Notes under the pieces: model-generated | The model's input: only the letters and a program-made list of their open reading frames with translations | Databases searched by the model: none | Told to the model about the DNA's origin: nothing | Translations under genes and position numbers: made by a program | Shown: positions 11,719 through 23,066 of the stretch, piece by piece | How the letters are laid out: the number at the start of each line of letters is the position of its first letter | Position numbering within the stretch: position 1 is the stretch's first letter | Assembly (NCBI GenBank): GCA_941918925.1 | Contig: OW799233.1 | Coordinates: forward strand, 142,912,223-142,976,222 | Reading direction: 5' to 3' | DNA from: Phyto melanocephala | Lineage: Eukaryota; Arthropoda; Insecta; Diptera; Rhinophoridae | Length of the DNA stretch: 64,000 nt

Positions 11719-13450
11719 CACCCCAATTCTAAATATTCACAGGGAAATGAATTCACCGGGAATTAATTTTTCCCGCGATTAAAATTCCTCTTTTCTAAAC
11801 AGTCGAGGAAGGGAATAACAAGGGAGAGAGAATTTTACATTTTCGAAGTCAGCTGTTTGCTTTTGCTGCTTTGTTTTGACAAAATATTTGCTAATAATTT
11901 TTAGCGTCAAAAATGAATATTCGTAAGTAATAAAAAAAGGAAATTGTTAAAAGTGAACAAAAATGTTTAGTGTTGTTTAGCGTTGATAATAATATTTGAA
12001 GCAAAAAACTCTGAAGCATATCAACCTGACAGAAATAAGCAAAGGGTAGAAAGGAGAATACTACGTGACGCTAGCAACCCACTTGAGTTGCCGCACACTT
12101 TATAAGTAAATTTTACTTTTGGAAGGTTAGAAAAATATTACAGAGTAAAAAAACCGGCGTTCAAATATCTGTTGGAAGTGTTAAGGTATTCAGCCCAAAC
12201 GTAAGTCCTTTGCAATTTCTCCAATTGTTAAAATTAGTGCGACTTTACGCTTCTTTGCTGAAGGTTTGTACCAAACGGGTATTGGTAAAGATTGCGGTGT
12301 GTCTGTGGCTCAGTGTAGTCTTAGCAAAGTTCTGGCAGAAGTTATTTTTATATTTAAGGAACATTTACGAACAATGTAGATAACTTTCTGCAGAACTGAA
12401 GTGCAAAAACGGAAAGTTGCGTTAGCTATTTATATGAAGTATGGCATTCCAAACGTTATTGGATGTGTTGACGGAACTCAAAAATTAAAGGTCTGTGACC
12501 ATGAGCTGATGATTCAGTACGTTGATGCCTCACATCCCGGAGGCGAATTGCATGCTCACCTTGAGCAAGAATGCCTTAGAGGTGGCAGCAATTATTGACT
12601 TCGTGGTAAAGTTTTGAATGATAACAACAGACAATTCATAAATTAAACATCCATTTTTTAGGAGGCTTATAGATGCTCACAGGATGAGTCTGTTGAAATA
12701 AAATTCACTCCAAGTGTTGAAATGTGGTTGAACGCATTAATGGTGTTTTAAAGAATAGATGGAGGTGCATTCTGAGTGCTAGACAGCTGCACTACGCTCC
12801 AAAAGATGCTGCTAAAACAACAAAATTTTGCTGTGCGTTGCATAACATCTGCATTTATTTTAAATGCAATGCTAAAGTAAACTATGTAGAAAATTTAGAT
12901 TGCTTGAGCGTTCAGGATAATAAAGTGGTATCCTTAGCCTCACCACAATATTTAGCGATTGCCCAAAGTATTAGAAAAAATATTGCGAACAATCTCTTAA
13001 TAAATTTCTGCAACAAAGCTATTTCTTATATTAATACATTTTATAAATAAATATAATATTTTATTAAAAAAAATTAAAATCTTCAAAAATAAAAAACAAA
13101 AAGATAAACAAAAATTCCTGCTTCCTGTTCGTTGTTTTTGTTTTAAAACACAATAAGTTACAATATTTATCACATATTTTATAAAAAAATATTAAATACT
13201 TACATTTTTGTCACAACTCCCTATGAATTTGTTGGCGGATTTTTTCCCAAAATTTGTTATTACATTCTCCCTTTAGTTACCTTTCGTAATACCGACTTTT
13301 TTTCCCAGGGAACAGTTTCCCAATTTCGAAGTTCATTTAGAATAAGGGAAAAGGGAAAGGGAACAAATTTCCCTGGGAGAAATTATTTAGAATAGGGGAG
13401 CATTGAATAGGGAAACAATTCCCAGGGAATTGTTATTTAGAATTGGGGTG
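11719..13450 (+). mobile_element. PIF/Harbinger-type DNA transposon, degraded
   Basis: Perfect 16-bp terminal inverted repeats: CACCCCAATTCTAAAT at 11719-11734 and its complement ATTTAGAATTGGGGTG at 13435-13450. They are flanked by ATT on both sides (11716-11718 and 13451-13453), a 3-bp target duplication as expected for this superfamily, though TWA is the usual choice. Subterminal AGGGAA/TTCCCT tracts occur at both ends. It contains a broken HARBI1-like transposase. Total 1732 bp, short for an autonomous element, and I see no separate Myb-like second gene. Confidence 0.85.
12050..13050 (+). pseudogene. HARBI1-like (PIF/Harbinger) DDE transposase, broken
   Basis: Fragments in changing frames follow the order of the HARBI1 family. 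RRILRDASNPLELPHTL at about 12050-12103 is the N-terminal region. Around 12200-12345 the bases still suggest the P-I-V...FFAEG-YQTGIGKDCGVSVAQ region. At 12401-12598 an open piece reads IPNVIGCVDGT, carrying the first catalytic Asp, then VDASHPGGELHAH. In the family this last motif normally ends in SxHD, so the second catalytic Asp appears replaced by Ala. At 12724-13050 VERINGVLKNRWRC supplies the Glu, followed by LHYAPKDAAK and CCALHNIC, a typical C-terminus. Frameshifts and stops separate the parts, so no active enzyme can be made. It would have cut and pasted the surrounding element. Assignment to PIF/Harbinger is firm; exact exon limits are not. Confidence 0.85.
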
Positions 13451-13589
13451 ATTATATATCAAGAAACAAAAAATATATAACTTAGACCACTTTCATAATT
13501 AAGGGCACATTTTTACTTGAAACTATAAAATAATTGTAAATAATTTTTACTCTGCCCTAAGTTAATTTATCTATTACTAAACTTCCTAA

Positions 13590-13700
13590 AACTTTTTTTA
13601 AATAAAATTTTAATCATGGAATGCATTTTCGATGATGAACATTTTCACATCATCAGTATACATTAAAATATCTAAAAAATTTTACTATATTTGGCACACA
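13590..13700 (-). repeat. Decayed copy of the conserved-core repeat
   Basis: TGGAATGCATTTTCG at 13618-13632 matches the right half of the core seen at 18.0, 29.3, 29.6 and 31.0 kb, here in reverse. It is followed by GATGATG and CATCATC arms around an A/T loop (13633-13656). Flanks are not recognisable. Confidence 0.45.
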
Positions 13701-13851
13701 GAAATAACTATTGCTTGGATTTTTCTTTAATTGAATGACTAATTGGTTTATTTTTAAATTTGAATTAAATTCTTAATTATTTTAATAACGTTTTTAATTA
13801 ATATTAAATTTTTCTGAAGTTTTTAATATCTGTTATATCATTTATATCCTA

Positions 13852-14613
13852 AACAAGTAACAGTGCTATATTCGGCCGTGCCGAATCTTATATACCCTTC
13901 ACAACGTGTAGTCATGCAATAACAATTGTTTGTATCACCATTCATCCCATATAAAATACGTGCATACGTACACGTTAGAATAAATGTGGCATCGAATCCC
14001 AGCTGAGCCAAAAAAATTTTATTTTATTTTATTTAATATATTATTTATATTTTATTATTTTTTTTTATATTTTTTTTAAATTTTTTTAAAAAAATTTTTT
14101 AGAAAAATTTTTAAAAAATTTTTTTAAATTTTTTTTAAATTTTTTTTTAAATTTTTTTTTGTAGTTTTTTTTATTATTTTTTTCTTATTTTTAATATTTT
14201 TTTTTTGTAATTTTTTTTGTTTGGTATGTTTTTTACATGTATCTATGTATGTATGTTGTTGTTGTAATTGTGAAAAAAACGAGGTGGTCGTGGTTTTTTG
14301 CTCATATCTCAGAAAGTTATTGGGCGATTGTGCTGAATTTCAATAGCGATTCATTCCTGGATATTTCCAAGAGATTGATACCATATACAGATCTGAAGAA
14401 CATATAGTTGCTTCTAAAAGTTGATTTCAACCAACACACGGACAGACGGGCAGACGGACAGACGGACAGACGGTCAGGGCTTAATCGACTCCTCTATTCA
14501 TAAGCTTTCAGAAAATATATACTTTATGGGGTCGGAAATGAAAATTGTAGAAATTACAAACGGAATGACAAAGCTATATATACCCTTGTGCACCACAGGT
14601 GAAGGGTATAAAA
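13852..14613 (-). mobile_element. D2 DINE-like element, complete
   Basis: The 3' terminus at left reads AACAAGTAACAGTGCTAT, then hairpin ATTCGGC-CGT-GCCGAAT. The right 5' terminus is CCCTTGTGCACCACAGGTGA followed by AGGGTATA. Interior: a tRNA-box-like module (13988-14010), a long T-rich tract (14030-14220), ACGAGGTGGTCGTGG, a GACGGACA tract (14441-14473) and ATATATACTTTATGGGGTCG. It shares the termini and the microsatellite block with D1 but has no 288-bp array. Non-coding. Confidence 0.75.
14030..14225. repeat. T-rich tract of D2
   Basis: Runs of five to ten T separated by A or AA, with occasional G. The equivalent tract in the D2 copy at 61.9 kb lies at 62310-62565. Confidence 0.8.
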
Positions 14614-14763
14614 ATATAATTAAAAAACAATAATTTTTTGTCAAGATTTGATTCTTAATGATAAGTTAAATAAAATTTTGATTAGTCATGTAAAAAAAGG
14701 AAAAAAGAATAAGTAAGTTTATACATAGCAAAAAAATCGTTTTTTTTTTTGTTCCAAATATAA

Positions 14764-15461
14764 TCTATATATATAAAAGTGAAACTCTGTGTGTGTGTGT
14801 GTTAGCTATAGACTCTGAAACTGTAAAACCGATCGGACTCAAACTTGGGAAAGTTGTTGTACACATTCCAGGGAGTGTTTATGGGTGGAAAAAAGTGGGC
14901 GTGGTCACGCCCATAAAAATTAGTTATCATTTTTAGCTACTTGCACTTGACCGATTTTTCTGAAACTTTGCACACATATTGACCTGTTATGACTGTATAA
15001 TTCCGTGTTATAGGTACTTGCACTGGACCGATTTTTCTGAAACTTTGCACACATGTTTAGCTGTCATGACTTTATAATTTCGAGATTAGAAAAGTAGGCA
15101 GGGCCACGCCCATAAAAAAAATTTATAATTTTGAGTTACATGCACTGGACTGATTTTTCTAAAACTTTGCACACATATTGAACTGTCATGACTTTACAAT
15201 TTCGTGATTAGAAAAGTGGGCAGTACCACGCTCATAAAAAAAAGTTATTATTTAGAGGTATTTGCACTGGACCGATTTTTCTGAAACTTTGCACACATAT
15301 TAAGTTGTCATGACTAAAAATTTCTTGATTAGAAAAGTGGGCAGTGCCACGCCCATTTAAAAAGTTATAATTGTTAGCTTTTCGCACTTGATATACAATT
15401 TAAATTCAGAATGCATTTTCATTCATTAAGGGGCGTAGTAACGCGCGCCGGGCTTTTCTAG
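14764..15461 (+). mobile_element. Helitron H1, non-autonomous, copy 1
   Basis: Starts TCTATATATATAAAAGTGAA after an A. Ends in CTAG before a T at 15458-15462, with CGCGCGCC and GGGC about 7-18 bases inside. These are classic Helitron ends (5'-TC, 3'-CTRR, insertion between A and T). A GT tract follows the 5' end. The interior holds four imperfect units with GCACTGGACCGATTTTTCTG, TTTGCACACATATT, TCATGACTTTA and GTGGGCAGTGCCACGCCC. No coding. Confidence 0.7.
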
Positions 15462-16347
15462 TATAATATAAAAGTTGAACTAAAGTGAAGATGTGACTTA
15501 AGAAAATATTCCTTGCAGTGTAATACATTCCCTTGGATTCGAAACCTTATAGGTAAGTTTGATTTCCTTTTATCGTTTTGATCAAGATTTTTTAACGGTA
15601 AGTTTTCTTTGTGCCCAGGTCGAGGAAAATGTCACGTTTGGTGTGCCACCAGTTCATTATATGTTTTATTGCAAACATTCTTATTCTTTCTTATTTTTAT
15701 AAAATTATTATGCAAAATGTAAATAAAAATATATGCATCTATTTATTTCAGAATCAATATATAAAAAACACATGCATATATTTTCTCTTCGGGTACTTTT
15801 ATTTCAAATAGGTTTATTAATAAATTATATTACTGATACAACAAAAAACTCTATTTTAAGTTATCCCAAATTTCAGTAATAAGGGTGATTATATGAATTA
15901 AAGTTATTTTCGAAAACTAGAGAGTTTTTAATTATTTTTTTACTGTTTTAATTGATATTTGTCGCAATATTTTCTAATAAATGTTATTAATTATCATTTA
16001 GTTAATAGTATCATTTAATGAATTGCAGCAAGATTTAATAAAACTTTAATTATTAGTATTAATTTTGTAATAGAAATTAATTTTTATTTGCATAAAAAGC
16101 GTAAAGAATAATGGACCAAGATAGCTAACTTGTGGCACACCTGAGAGAACCTTAATTTATTTATTTGTAACGTTTTCAAAACTAAAACATTATTTTCTGT
16201 TTGTTTAATATAATTTAATTCATTTAAGGCAAATAGAGATGATACTTATTAAATGTGATTTCTTTAACAGTAATGGTTAACTTAACTAAAGTCAGTGTAT
16301 ACGGTGTCAAATTGTTTTTGTTGCACAATACCACTATTTATTATAAA
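15462..16347. other. AT-rich, no gene seen
   Basis: No known element or coding similarity. The 66-residue open frame at 15611-15811 is low-complexity and has no family resemblance. Confidence 0.55.
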
Positions 16348-16665
16348 GAGTAGTCAACTTTTTAAGGGCCGATGTTGAGTATGAATTACACCTAAAAGTC
16401 AAGTTTTTTTTTCTGCTTTTCATTTGACATTTCTAAATTTAATTTGAACCATGGAAAAATACACAAATGAGCAACGCGTTGAATTTATTAAGGCTTATTT
16501 TGAAAATGGGCGTTCAAATCCAAATGCATTTCGTGCACCTTGTAATTTTTTTGGTCAACATAATCGTTCAAATTCGTCAGTTTGTAATAGTCATTGTGAT
16601 TATTCTGATAGTCTGAAACGACCAATAAAAAACATAAAAAAAATTATAATACTTGTTTAAAATTT
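16348..16665 (+). mobile_element. Mar1 relative with transposase start, 3' truncated
   Basis: Begins GAGTAGTCAACTTTTTAAGG, a variant of the Mar1 inverted repeat, followed by CCGATGTTGAG and the same leader as in the D1-borne copies. Outside D1. No matching right inverted repeat was found, so the 3' side is lost. Confidence 0.6.
16451..16660 (+). pseudogene. Transposase N-terminal HTH, mariner/Tc1 superfamily (DUF4817-like)
   Basis: An ATG-started frame whose first 45 residues match the N-terminal helix-turn-helix of the widespread insect IS630/Tc1/mariner-superfamily transposases: MEKYTNEQRVEFIKAYFENG, then RSNPNAFR and FFGQHNRSNSS. This region normally binds the terminal inverted repeats. 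Similarity ends near residue 46, and the rest up to the stop at residue 70 is unrelated, so the DDE domain (D-D-D/E triad, roughly residues 150-330 in the family) is missing. This copy preserves the authentic ATG that the D1-borne Mar1 copies have lost to GTG or similar, which makes it the best local reference for the reading frame. The call rests on pattern recognition, not a database search. Confidence 0.7.
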
Positions 16666-16699
16666 AAACAATGTTCAATCCGCGATATTTAACATTTAT

Positions 16700-16752
16700 T
16701 ATACTCTTCACCTGTGATACCAAATTATTTTAATTTGGTGGAGAGTAGGTGA
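16700..16752. repeat. Hairpin near a TATACTCTTCACCTG motif
   Basis: ACCAAATTA-TTT-TAATTTGGT at 16719-16739 is a perfect 9-bp stem. It follows TATACTCTTCACCTGTG, which resembles a degenerate 5' end of a D2-type element. No further D2 sequence follows, so it could be a solo end or chance. Confidence 0.4.
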
Positions 16753-16919
16753 AAAAAAATAAAAATAAAAACGTATATTCAGTATTGCTAGTAGTTGACA
16801 TTAAAAATGCCAAATTGACAAAATTAAAGTGCTAAAATGTTTTCCGTCCTAACAAAAAAGTGCTGTCTGGAAGGCATCTTTTTTGCTGCAAGAATCATCT
16901 ATCGGTATTTTATACAGAA

Positions 16920-17603
16920 CTAGCCAAACCCGGCGCGCGTTGCTACGCCCCTTAATGAATCGAAATGCATTCTAAATTTTAATTGAATATCAAGTGCAAA
17001 AACCTAAATATTATAATTTTTTTTATGGGCATGGGATTGCCCACTTTTTTAATCACAAAATTGTAAAGTCATACCAGCTCAATATGTGTGCAAAGTTTCA
17101 TAAAAATCGGACCAGTGCAAGTACCACAAAATTATAATTGTTTTTATGGGCGTGGCTCTGCCCACTTTTCTAATCACGAAATTGTAAAGTCATAACAGCT
17201 TAATACGTGTGCAAAATTTTAGAATAATCGGTCCAGTGCAAGTACCTCAAAATAATACCTATTTTTTATGGGCGTGGCACTGCCCACTTTTCTAATTACG
17301 AAATTTTTTACTCATGACAGTTCGATATGTGTGCAAAGTTTCAAAAAAATCGGTCTGGTGCAAGTACCTCAAAATTATATCCTTTTTTTATGGGCGTGGC
17401 CCTGCCCACTTTTCTAATCACAAAATTATATGGTTATGATAGCTTAGAATGTGTGTAAAGTTTCAGGAAAATCGGTCTAGTGCAAGTACCGGGCGTGGCC
17501 CCGCCCACTTTTTTCCACCCATAAACACTCCTTGGTATGTGTACAACAACTTGCCAAAGTTTGAGTCTGATCGGTTTTACAGTTTCGGAGTCTATAGCTA
17601 ACA

Positions 17604-17635
<32 letters not shown>

Positions 17636-17659
17636 GAGTTTCACTTTTATATATATAGA
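16920..17659 (-). mobile_element. Helitron H1, non-autonomous, copy 2
   Basis: Reverse copy of H1. CTAG complement at 16920-16923 followed by CCCGGCGCGCGTTGCTACGC (3' end). The 5' end is at 17650-17659 (TATATATAGA). Contains five imperfect internal units with GGGCGTGGC and TGCCCACTTTTCTAAT, and a CA tract at 17602-17634. It lies about 1.5 kb from copy 1 in inverted orientation. Confidence 0.7.
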
Positions 17660-17939
17660 TTGCCGATTAGGATCGATCATTACCATTTGTTGTTGGAATA
17701 CTCTTTATCTGAACTGTTGACAAAAAAAAATAGGTGCACATGTATTAGCATCTCTAACATTTTCCTTAAAAAAACCTTAGATTTATTTTTGTTAAATTTA
17801 CGAAAATTAGTTATTCTGATTAATTTTCTTTAGAAAATAGAAAATAGAAGAATATGAACATGTTGAATTATGAATTGTCATTTGATAGGTGAAATTAAAT
17901 ATTCAACAAAATATGAAAAATAATACTAAGATTCACTAA
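17660..17939. other. AT-rich, no gene seen
   Basis: Nothing recognisable. Confidence 0.5.
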
Positions 17940-18177
17940 TTCAAATTTCATTCAATTGTAACATAAATAGGAATTTTAAGTTACATAGTAGTATACCGAT
18001 AAAGAGTGCTGATGATGAAATCGTAGCTGATTTCGAAAATGCATTCCACTCGGCTAATATCGGAAATAATTTTTAGAAAGAATATTCCTAAAATGGTTAC
18101 AATTTAATTTAATTTGAATTATAAAATTAAATAAATAACAAATGAACTTAAGCCAAAATAAAAAAAATGGTTCACAT
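17940..18177 (+). mobile_element. MITE with conserved core, copy at 18 kb
   Basis: The core GAGTGCTGATGATGAAATCG to GCATTCCACTCGGC spans 18004-18054. The right end carries GAACTTAAGCC...AAATGGTTCAC (18144-18177), the complement of the GTGAACCAT...GGCTTAA inverted repeat seen complete at 36.4 kb. The left inverted repeat was not found. Within the core GAAATC and GATTTC can pair. Confidence 0.55.
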
Positions 18178-18299
18178 TAAAATTTTCTTTAGAAAGATTA
18201 AGAAAAACGAAAAGATATATCGGGGATGTATCTTCTATCTTATTTCAATGCTTCTGATTTAAAAAAATTTTATTAATTCATTTATTCAGAAAATGCAAA

Positions 18300-19015
18300 A
18301 ATGACTATCAAAATAACAAACGTAATATTTTGTCCTTTTCTTTAGTTTTTACAGTCAAAGGTTTCCCTAATGTTCCCCCTTCTAGCCTGTTTTAATATTT
18401 ACTATATTAAATTACTTTTTGTGTTTGGTGAAATCCCCTTAAAGTTTAAAAAAATTTCTTCTAAATAATTGTCCATTTTTTGTTGGACGATAAAAAATAT
18501 CAATTAATGTCCTGTGGAATGATACAAGAAGATTTTTTTTAAAACTTCCAAAAAGAGGTCAGACCCGGCAGCATATTTTTTGAGTCGTTTACAATAGCTG
18601 TTATATTTTTTTACCCCCTTAAAGGTCGAATTTCAAAAATGCCTTCTTATAGTACATTTACACCTGTTCGGAATCTAGCCGGCTTGAATTAAAATCTTGA
18701 TCAAAATCTACACTATTTACACTATTGTTTTTTGACATTTTTCTGATTTCGTTTTCAAAACAGTATATCTATTAACAAGGTGATGTGAGAGGCTCTCATA
18801 CTCTACTTCTCCAAAACTCAAACTCCATATAAAAAATGTAATCAATAAAGTACTTGTGCGCTTGCAATCACCTTATATGCTTTAATTTTTCTTTATGTAG
18901 CGTAGTGTTATTTGTTACAATGAGCAGATTCTGCAAAAAAAAATGGCAAAGTAGGTTTCGTTTTGTATAGGAAATCTATTAGAAATTAATCAGTGATGCA
19001 TCAGTCAGTCAGTAA
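18300..19015 (-). mobile_element. Helitron-like repeat H2, decayed copy
   Basis: Shares with the 3.2-4.75 kb repeat, in order: AAATAATTGTCCATTTT..., GGTCAGACCCGGCAGC (GGCCAGACACCTGTCAGC in the other), ACCCCCTTAAAG, TTTCAAAAATGCCTTCTTA and a final CAGTCAGTCAGTAACGTTA. Diverged and interrupted. Confidence 0.45.
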
Positions 19016-20930
19016 CGTTAAACAAAAAATACAATTTCTTAAATATTTTAAAATTAAAAATCTAAAATAATTTAAAACAATTTTTATTACCACTTACAGT
19101 TTTTACTAAATTATATGAAAATATTTTTTCTTACACTGAAAAAATACTTTGTTGTAATTTTTAAAATAAATGGAATAAGTAAAAATATTTATATGAAAGT
19201 GCTAAACTAGCACATGGCACTTTTTTCTAAAATTTTAGTGCTAGGTAATTTTAGCACTAAAACTGCTAAAATGGGAATATTGGGTATGTTAAGTTGAATT
19301 TCTTACGCAATAAATAATCTCTTAACTTAACTGTTATGTATCACCGCTTATTGATTGGATGTAAATATTTCAATCGCACCGAAAAATCATAAGCTTCACC
19401 GTTTTATACAAGATGTTTTTAATGTTGAATATCAAATATGCTTCCAATGTTATATAATTTGTTCAAGCTGAGGCAAATATCAGATAGATCTAATTGTATT
19501 TTAGTCACGTCCATTTCAGCAGGAATTTGACTTGTGTGAACATACCGTAAATGTAATTTTAATTAAAACTAAATTTAATTAAAAACTTTTAAGAAATTAA
19601 ATTTTTTTACCAAAATCGAATGTTATTCTTAAAACGACTTTAAAAAAGCTTTTATAATTTATGTGTGCGCACTTTTATATAAAATTTAATTTAAAAATTT
19701 TGTATTAATATTATTATTATTTTAATTTATTTCTAGAAATTTTACTTTAGTGTATATGTATATGACACATTCATAAACAATTCTCAATTCCGAAGGGTAT
19801 AAATACAAGCGATACACATAATGAATACTATAGAAACTAACAAAATTTTAATTTAATACCAGTGTTACCAAATACTTTTTGAAAAACATCTACAAAAAAA
19901 AAAAAATTTTTTTCTGATAAACATTTTTTTTTTGCTAGAAAATATCTAAAAAATAATGCTAACCAGATAAAAGCAAAACAAAATAATTTCCAATCGTTGG
20001 CACAAAAAATAAAATCAAGGCGAATGCAAAAAACAAACCGAACACCATCGATCAGCGGTATAACGATATCTCTTATGAAAATATAATTTCAGCTTTTTAA
20101 AAATGTAAGAACTGTAGTAATGAAGTGATTTGACATAAAAAAATTATTTCATATTTCGGTTAAAACAAAAAAACATAAAAAAGTGAACAACGCTGATTAA
20201 ATTTAATATTAAACAACATTGAATTAAATTATCCCACTCACTTTTATGTATTTTCAATAAATTTTCATGAAAATGTATTTACTATGAATTCTCCCGTACA
20301 CCATTAGTTAGCGAAAAGCTTAACAATGATTTTTAACATATAACAAATGAATTTCATTACTGTAACGATTTTAAATCCCTAAACAACAATTGTCAACAAT
20401 GGTTTCAAATAATTGTATTAAAACAGCGATTATGTCATAAACACAAACATACAAATAAAATATTTAACATAAACGGTACACAATTGTACATTATTTGAAA
20501 GATTATCCCTTGACGGAAAATAATAACAATGACTGAAAAAACAAACAATATAAAGAAAAAAATATTTTTGGAAAAAAGTGCAAAGAAAACTTTTTTTTAT
20601 TCAAATTAACATAAAATTCATAAAACGAGCATTGAAGATTTTCTAATTAAAGAGGAAAAAAAGGAAAACTTTTGAAAAGTTTAATCATGAAAATTATGTA
20701 CATACATTAAATATTCTAAACACGTAACGAAGGTATTTAAGCAGTTGAAAAGGAAAATAAAGGAAAAAAATTTAATTCACTTACAAAAACAATTTTAATT
20801 TTTTGTGAGAGCCTGAGTACAACAGGAGGTATTAATAAGGAAGATTTTAATATGTCTGCAGATTGATTTTATTAATAAAAACAAATGATTTTAATTCTTG
20901 ATCTCTATTTAGAGCTTCTGTTATTGTCTT
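19016..20930. other. AT-rich, no gene seen
   Basis: No coding similarity. One perfect 11-bp stem, TTTTAGTGCTA and TAGCACTAAAA, lies at 19233-19262. The neighbouring GTGCTAAACTAGCAC at 19199-19213 is also a palindrome. Confidence 0.55.
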
Positions 20931-21270
20931 ACTAGCAGAACCTGGGTCCGCTTTGCTGGCACCAACATATGTATGTGTGTTATGCAAAGTATTAATTTCA
21001 AGATAGATTTTAATATTATTTGGCATTATTTGTTAGGTATGCCATAATTGTCATTTCATGAGTATTTCATTCGTATTGTGAGGCTGCAATTTATTGTGTA
21101 AATGGGAAAAAAATTTATTTTTCGAAGTTTTGTAATTTTTTTTTAAATATTTTTTCACAACATACCTTTGAAAATTTTGTTTGGGAAAAAATATTTTTAA
21201 AATTTTCGTTTGAAGTGAAAGGATTAGTTTTGTTTTCTAAATTTTTCAGCGACCTTTTAGCGTTGGTTAC
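20931..21270 (-). mobile_element. Possible Helitron 3'-end fragment
   Basis: ACTAGCAGAACCTGGGTCCG followed by CTTTGCTGGC is the complement of a typical insect Helitron end (GCGGACCCAGGTTCTGCTAG then T). The rest of the stretch is AT-rich with no internal landmark, and no 5'-TC end was identified. Confidence 0.4.
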
Positions 21271-21969
21271 ACCAGGATTTCTGTGTTAAAAATACGAAAA
21301 CCTGATTAGTTTTTTTAAATTAGTGGCTCTAATTTTTAAAGACTTAAAGTTTTTTAGAAACTGGAAATTTACATACGAAGTTCTTATAGTCAGCAAAAAG
21401 GACATTGGAAAAATAAAGAAATTGGAGAAAGAAAGAAAGAAATGAAAAGGAACAGAACGTTTAATTATTTTTCCACCGGTTGGAACATCATTTTGATGAC
21501 TTCCATCAAACACCTTGCGATATTTTTTTTATACCAATTCCAATGCTCGAAAATTTGGTTCATTTGGTCGTGGAGGCCATTTGAATGAAGTTTTATTTAG
21601 AACTTAATTGTGTACTTTCAAATTTCCTTAACAATATTTGTATTTTTTTTTTAAGAAATCATATCACTCTTATTGAAAAACCTTTTATAAAATTTAACCA
21701 ACAGTTTTCAAAAATTTTTCAATTTAAGCTTAGTTTTTATTAAGAAAACTATCCAGTTTTTTGTACTACATATTTTCATATTTTTATAAGATTTAAAACT
21801 AACGCCTTTGATAATTTGTTTTTTCTAAGATCGAAAAAGCCGTAATTAAGTTAAAAAAAGCAAAACATAAAATTTCCATAATTTTCCATTAATTTAAATA
21901 TCAAAAAAAAAAAAAAAAATTGTTCATAAACTATATACTTCATTGGCAAGTTCGTTAATGTTTGGCAAT
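21271..21969. other. AT-rich, no gene seen
   Basis: No recognised element. The open frame at 21286-21513 on the minus strand has no family resemblance. Confidence 0.5.
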
Positions 21970-21977
21970 GTTCTAAA

Positions 21978-23058
21978 CTAGGGTGATCGATTTTTCGACA
22001 TATTTAAGAAACCGGTTTTCAAATAGTTTGAAATTTAAAATTTAAAAAAACCGGTTGCTTTTTTTTTTTAAATTTAGAAAAAACCGGTTAACCGGTCGAA
22101 TACTTAAAATAAAATTTTTTCTTATACCCATGACAGAGATACGTATATATATAAAAAACTAGGCAGACATTTTTACCTAAAAGTGACCGAAAAGTTAAGT
22201 ATATGCTTCAATTACCTTTAACTTTTAAGGTTATGTCTATAAATTTAAAAATGCCATTGTTTTTCTATACATAAAACAAAATATGTAAATACAGCATTTA
22301 AATTTTATTTCGTTTTGTACATGAAATGTATAAATTTATGTTGTTGCCACTAAATTTTTTAAGAACAAAATTAATTTGTTAAAAGTAATCGGTATTTGCT
22401 CTGGTACTGGAACTTTCTTACAAGGAGGTTGTAATTATGAAAATGATTAAAAAGTCACTTCACTGCTCACGGTAGTCAAAGGTACCTTTTATTAACTTTA
22501 TAGACAAGTTGTAATAATGACCCTTTGTGGGCTAAACTATTTTAGTATAGAAGTCTAACATATGAGATATTAGCTAAGCTATGGGATTTCTTTAGTACAA
22601 GTCGCTACATTTCGTAAAAGCAATATGTTATGAAATTCGAAAATAAGATCAAAAAGTATTGCAAAGTACAATAACTTGGTCAAAAAACTTAACTGAATAG
22701 CAAATTATAAGAGCAACAACCTATAAAATATCTGCTCTCCATTTAAAACAAATAATATTAAAGCCTTCTTATTTTTCTATTTTACATTTGAAACAACAAA
22801 TAAATTTCTTACAATATAATGGAAGATTATTTAATAAATTTTCTGATTTTTGGAAATTTTTTTAATAATAAATATAGTATGGTTTGTTTGGTTACAAAGA
22901 TAAATGAACACAAAACTAAAAATGAAAAAAACCGGTTTATGTGAGTAAAAAAACCGGTGTATTCGAGATTCGAAAAATTAACATTTAGAAAAAAGCGCCA
23001 GCTAAAAGAGTAAAATACCGGTTTTTCCACCGGTTGTAAAACCGATTCGATCACCCTA
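21978..23058. mobile_element. hAT2: non-autonomous hAT element with CCGGTT clusters
   Basis: Left end TAGGGTGATCGA (21979-21990) and right end TCGATCACCCTA (23047-23058) are perfect 12-bp inverted repeats of hAT type. Flanks are GTTCTAAA on both sides (21970-21977 and 23059-23066), an 8-bp target duplication, with one extra C next to the left copy. AACCGG- or ACCGGT-type motifs cluster within about 120 bp of each end and are absent from the middle, as expected for transposase-binding subterminal repeats. The interior has no transposase similarity. Confidence 0.8.
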
Positions 23059-23066
23059 GTTCTAAA

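Noticed and set aside
13988..14010. Functional tRNA gene
   Set aside because: A- and B-like boxes are adjacent, with no anticodon arm and no acceptor stem.
17434..17833. Cys-Val and Thr-His repeat peptides on both strands
   Set aside because: Translation of the CA/GT microsatellite at the 5' end of Helitron H1.
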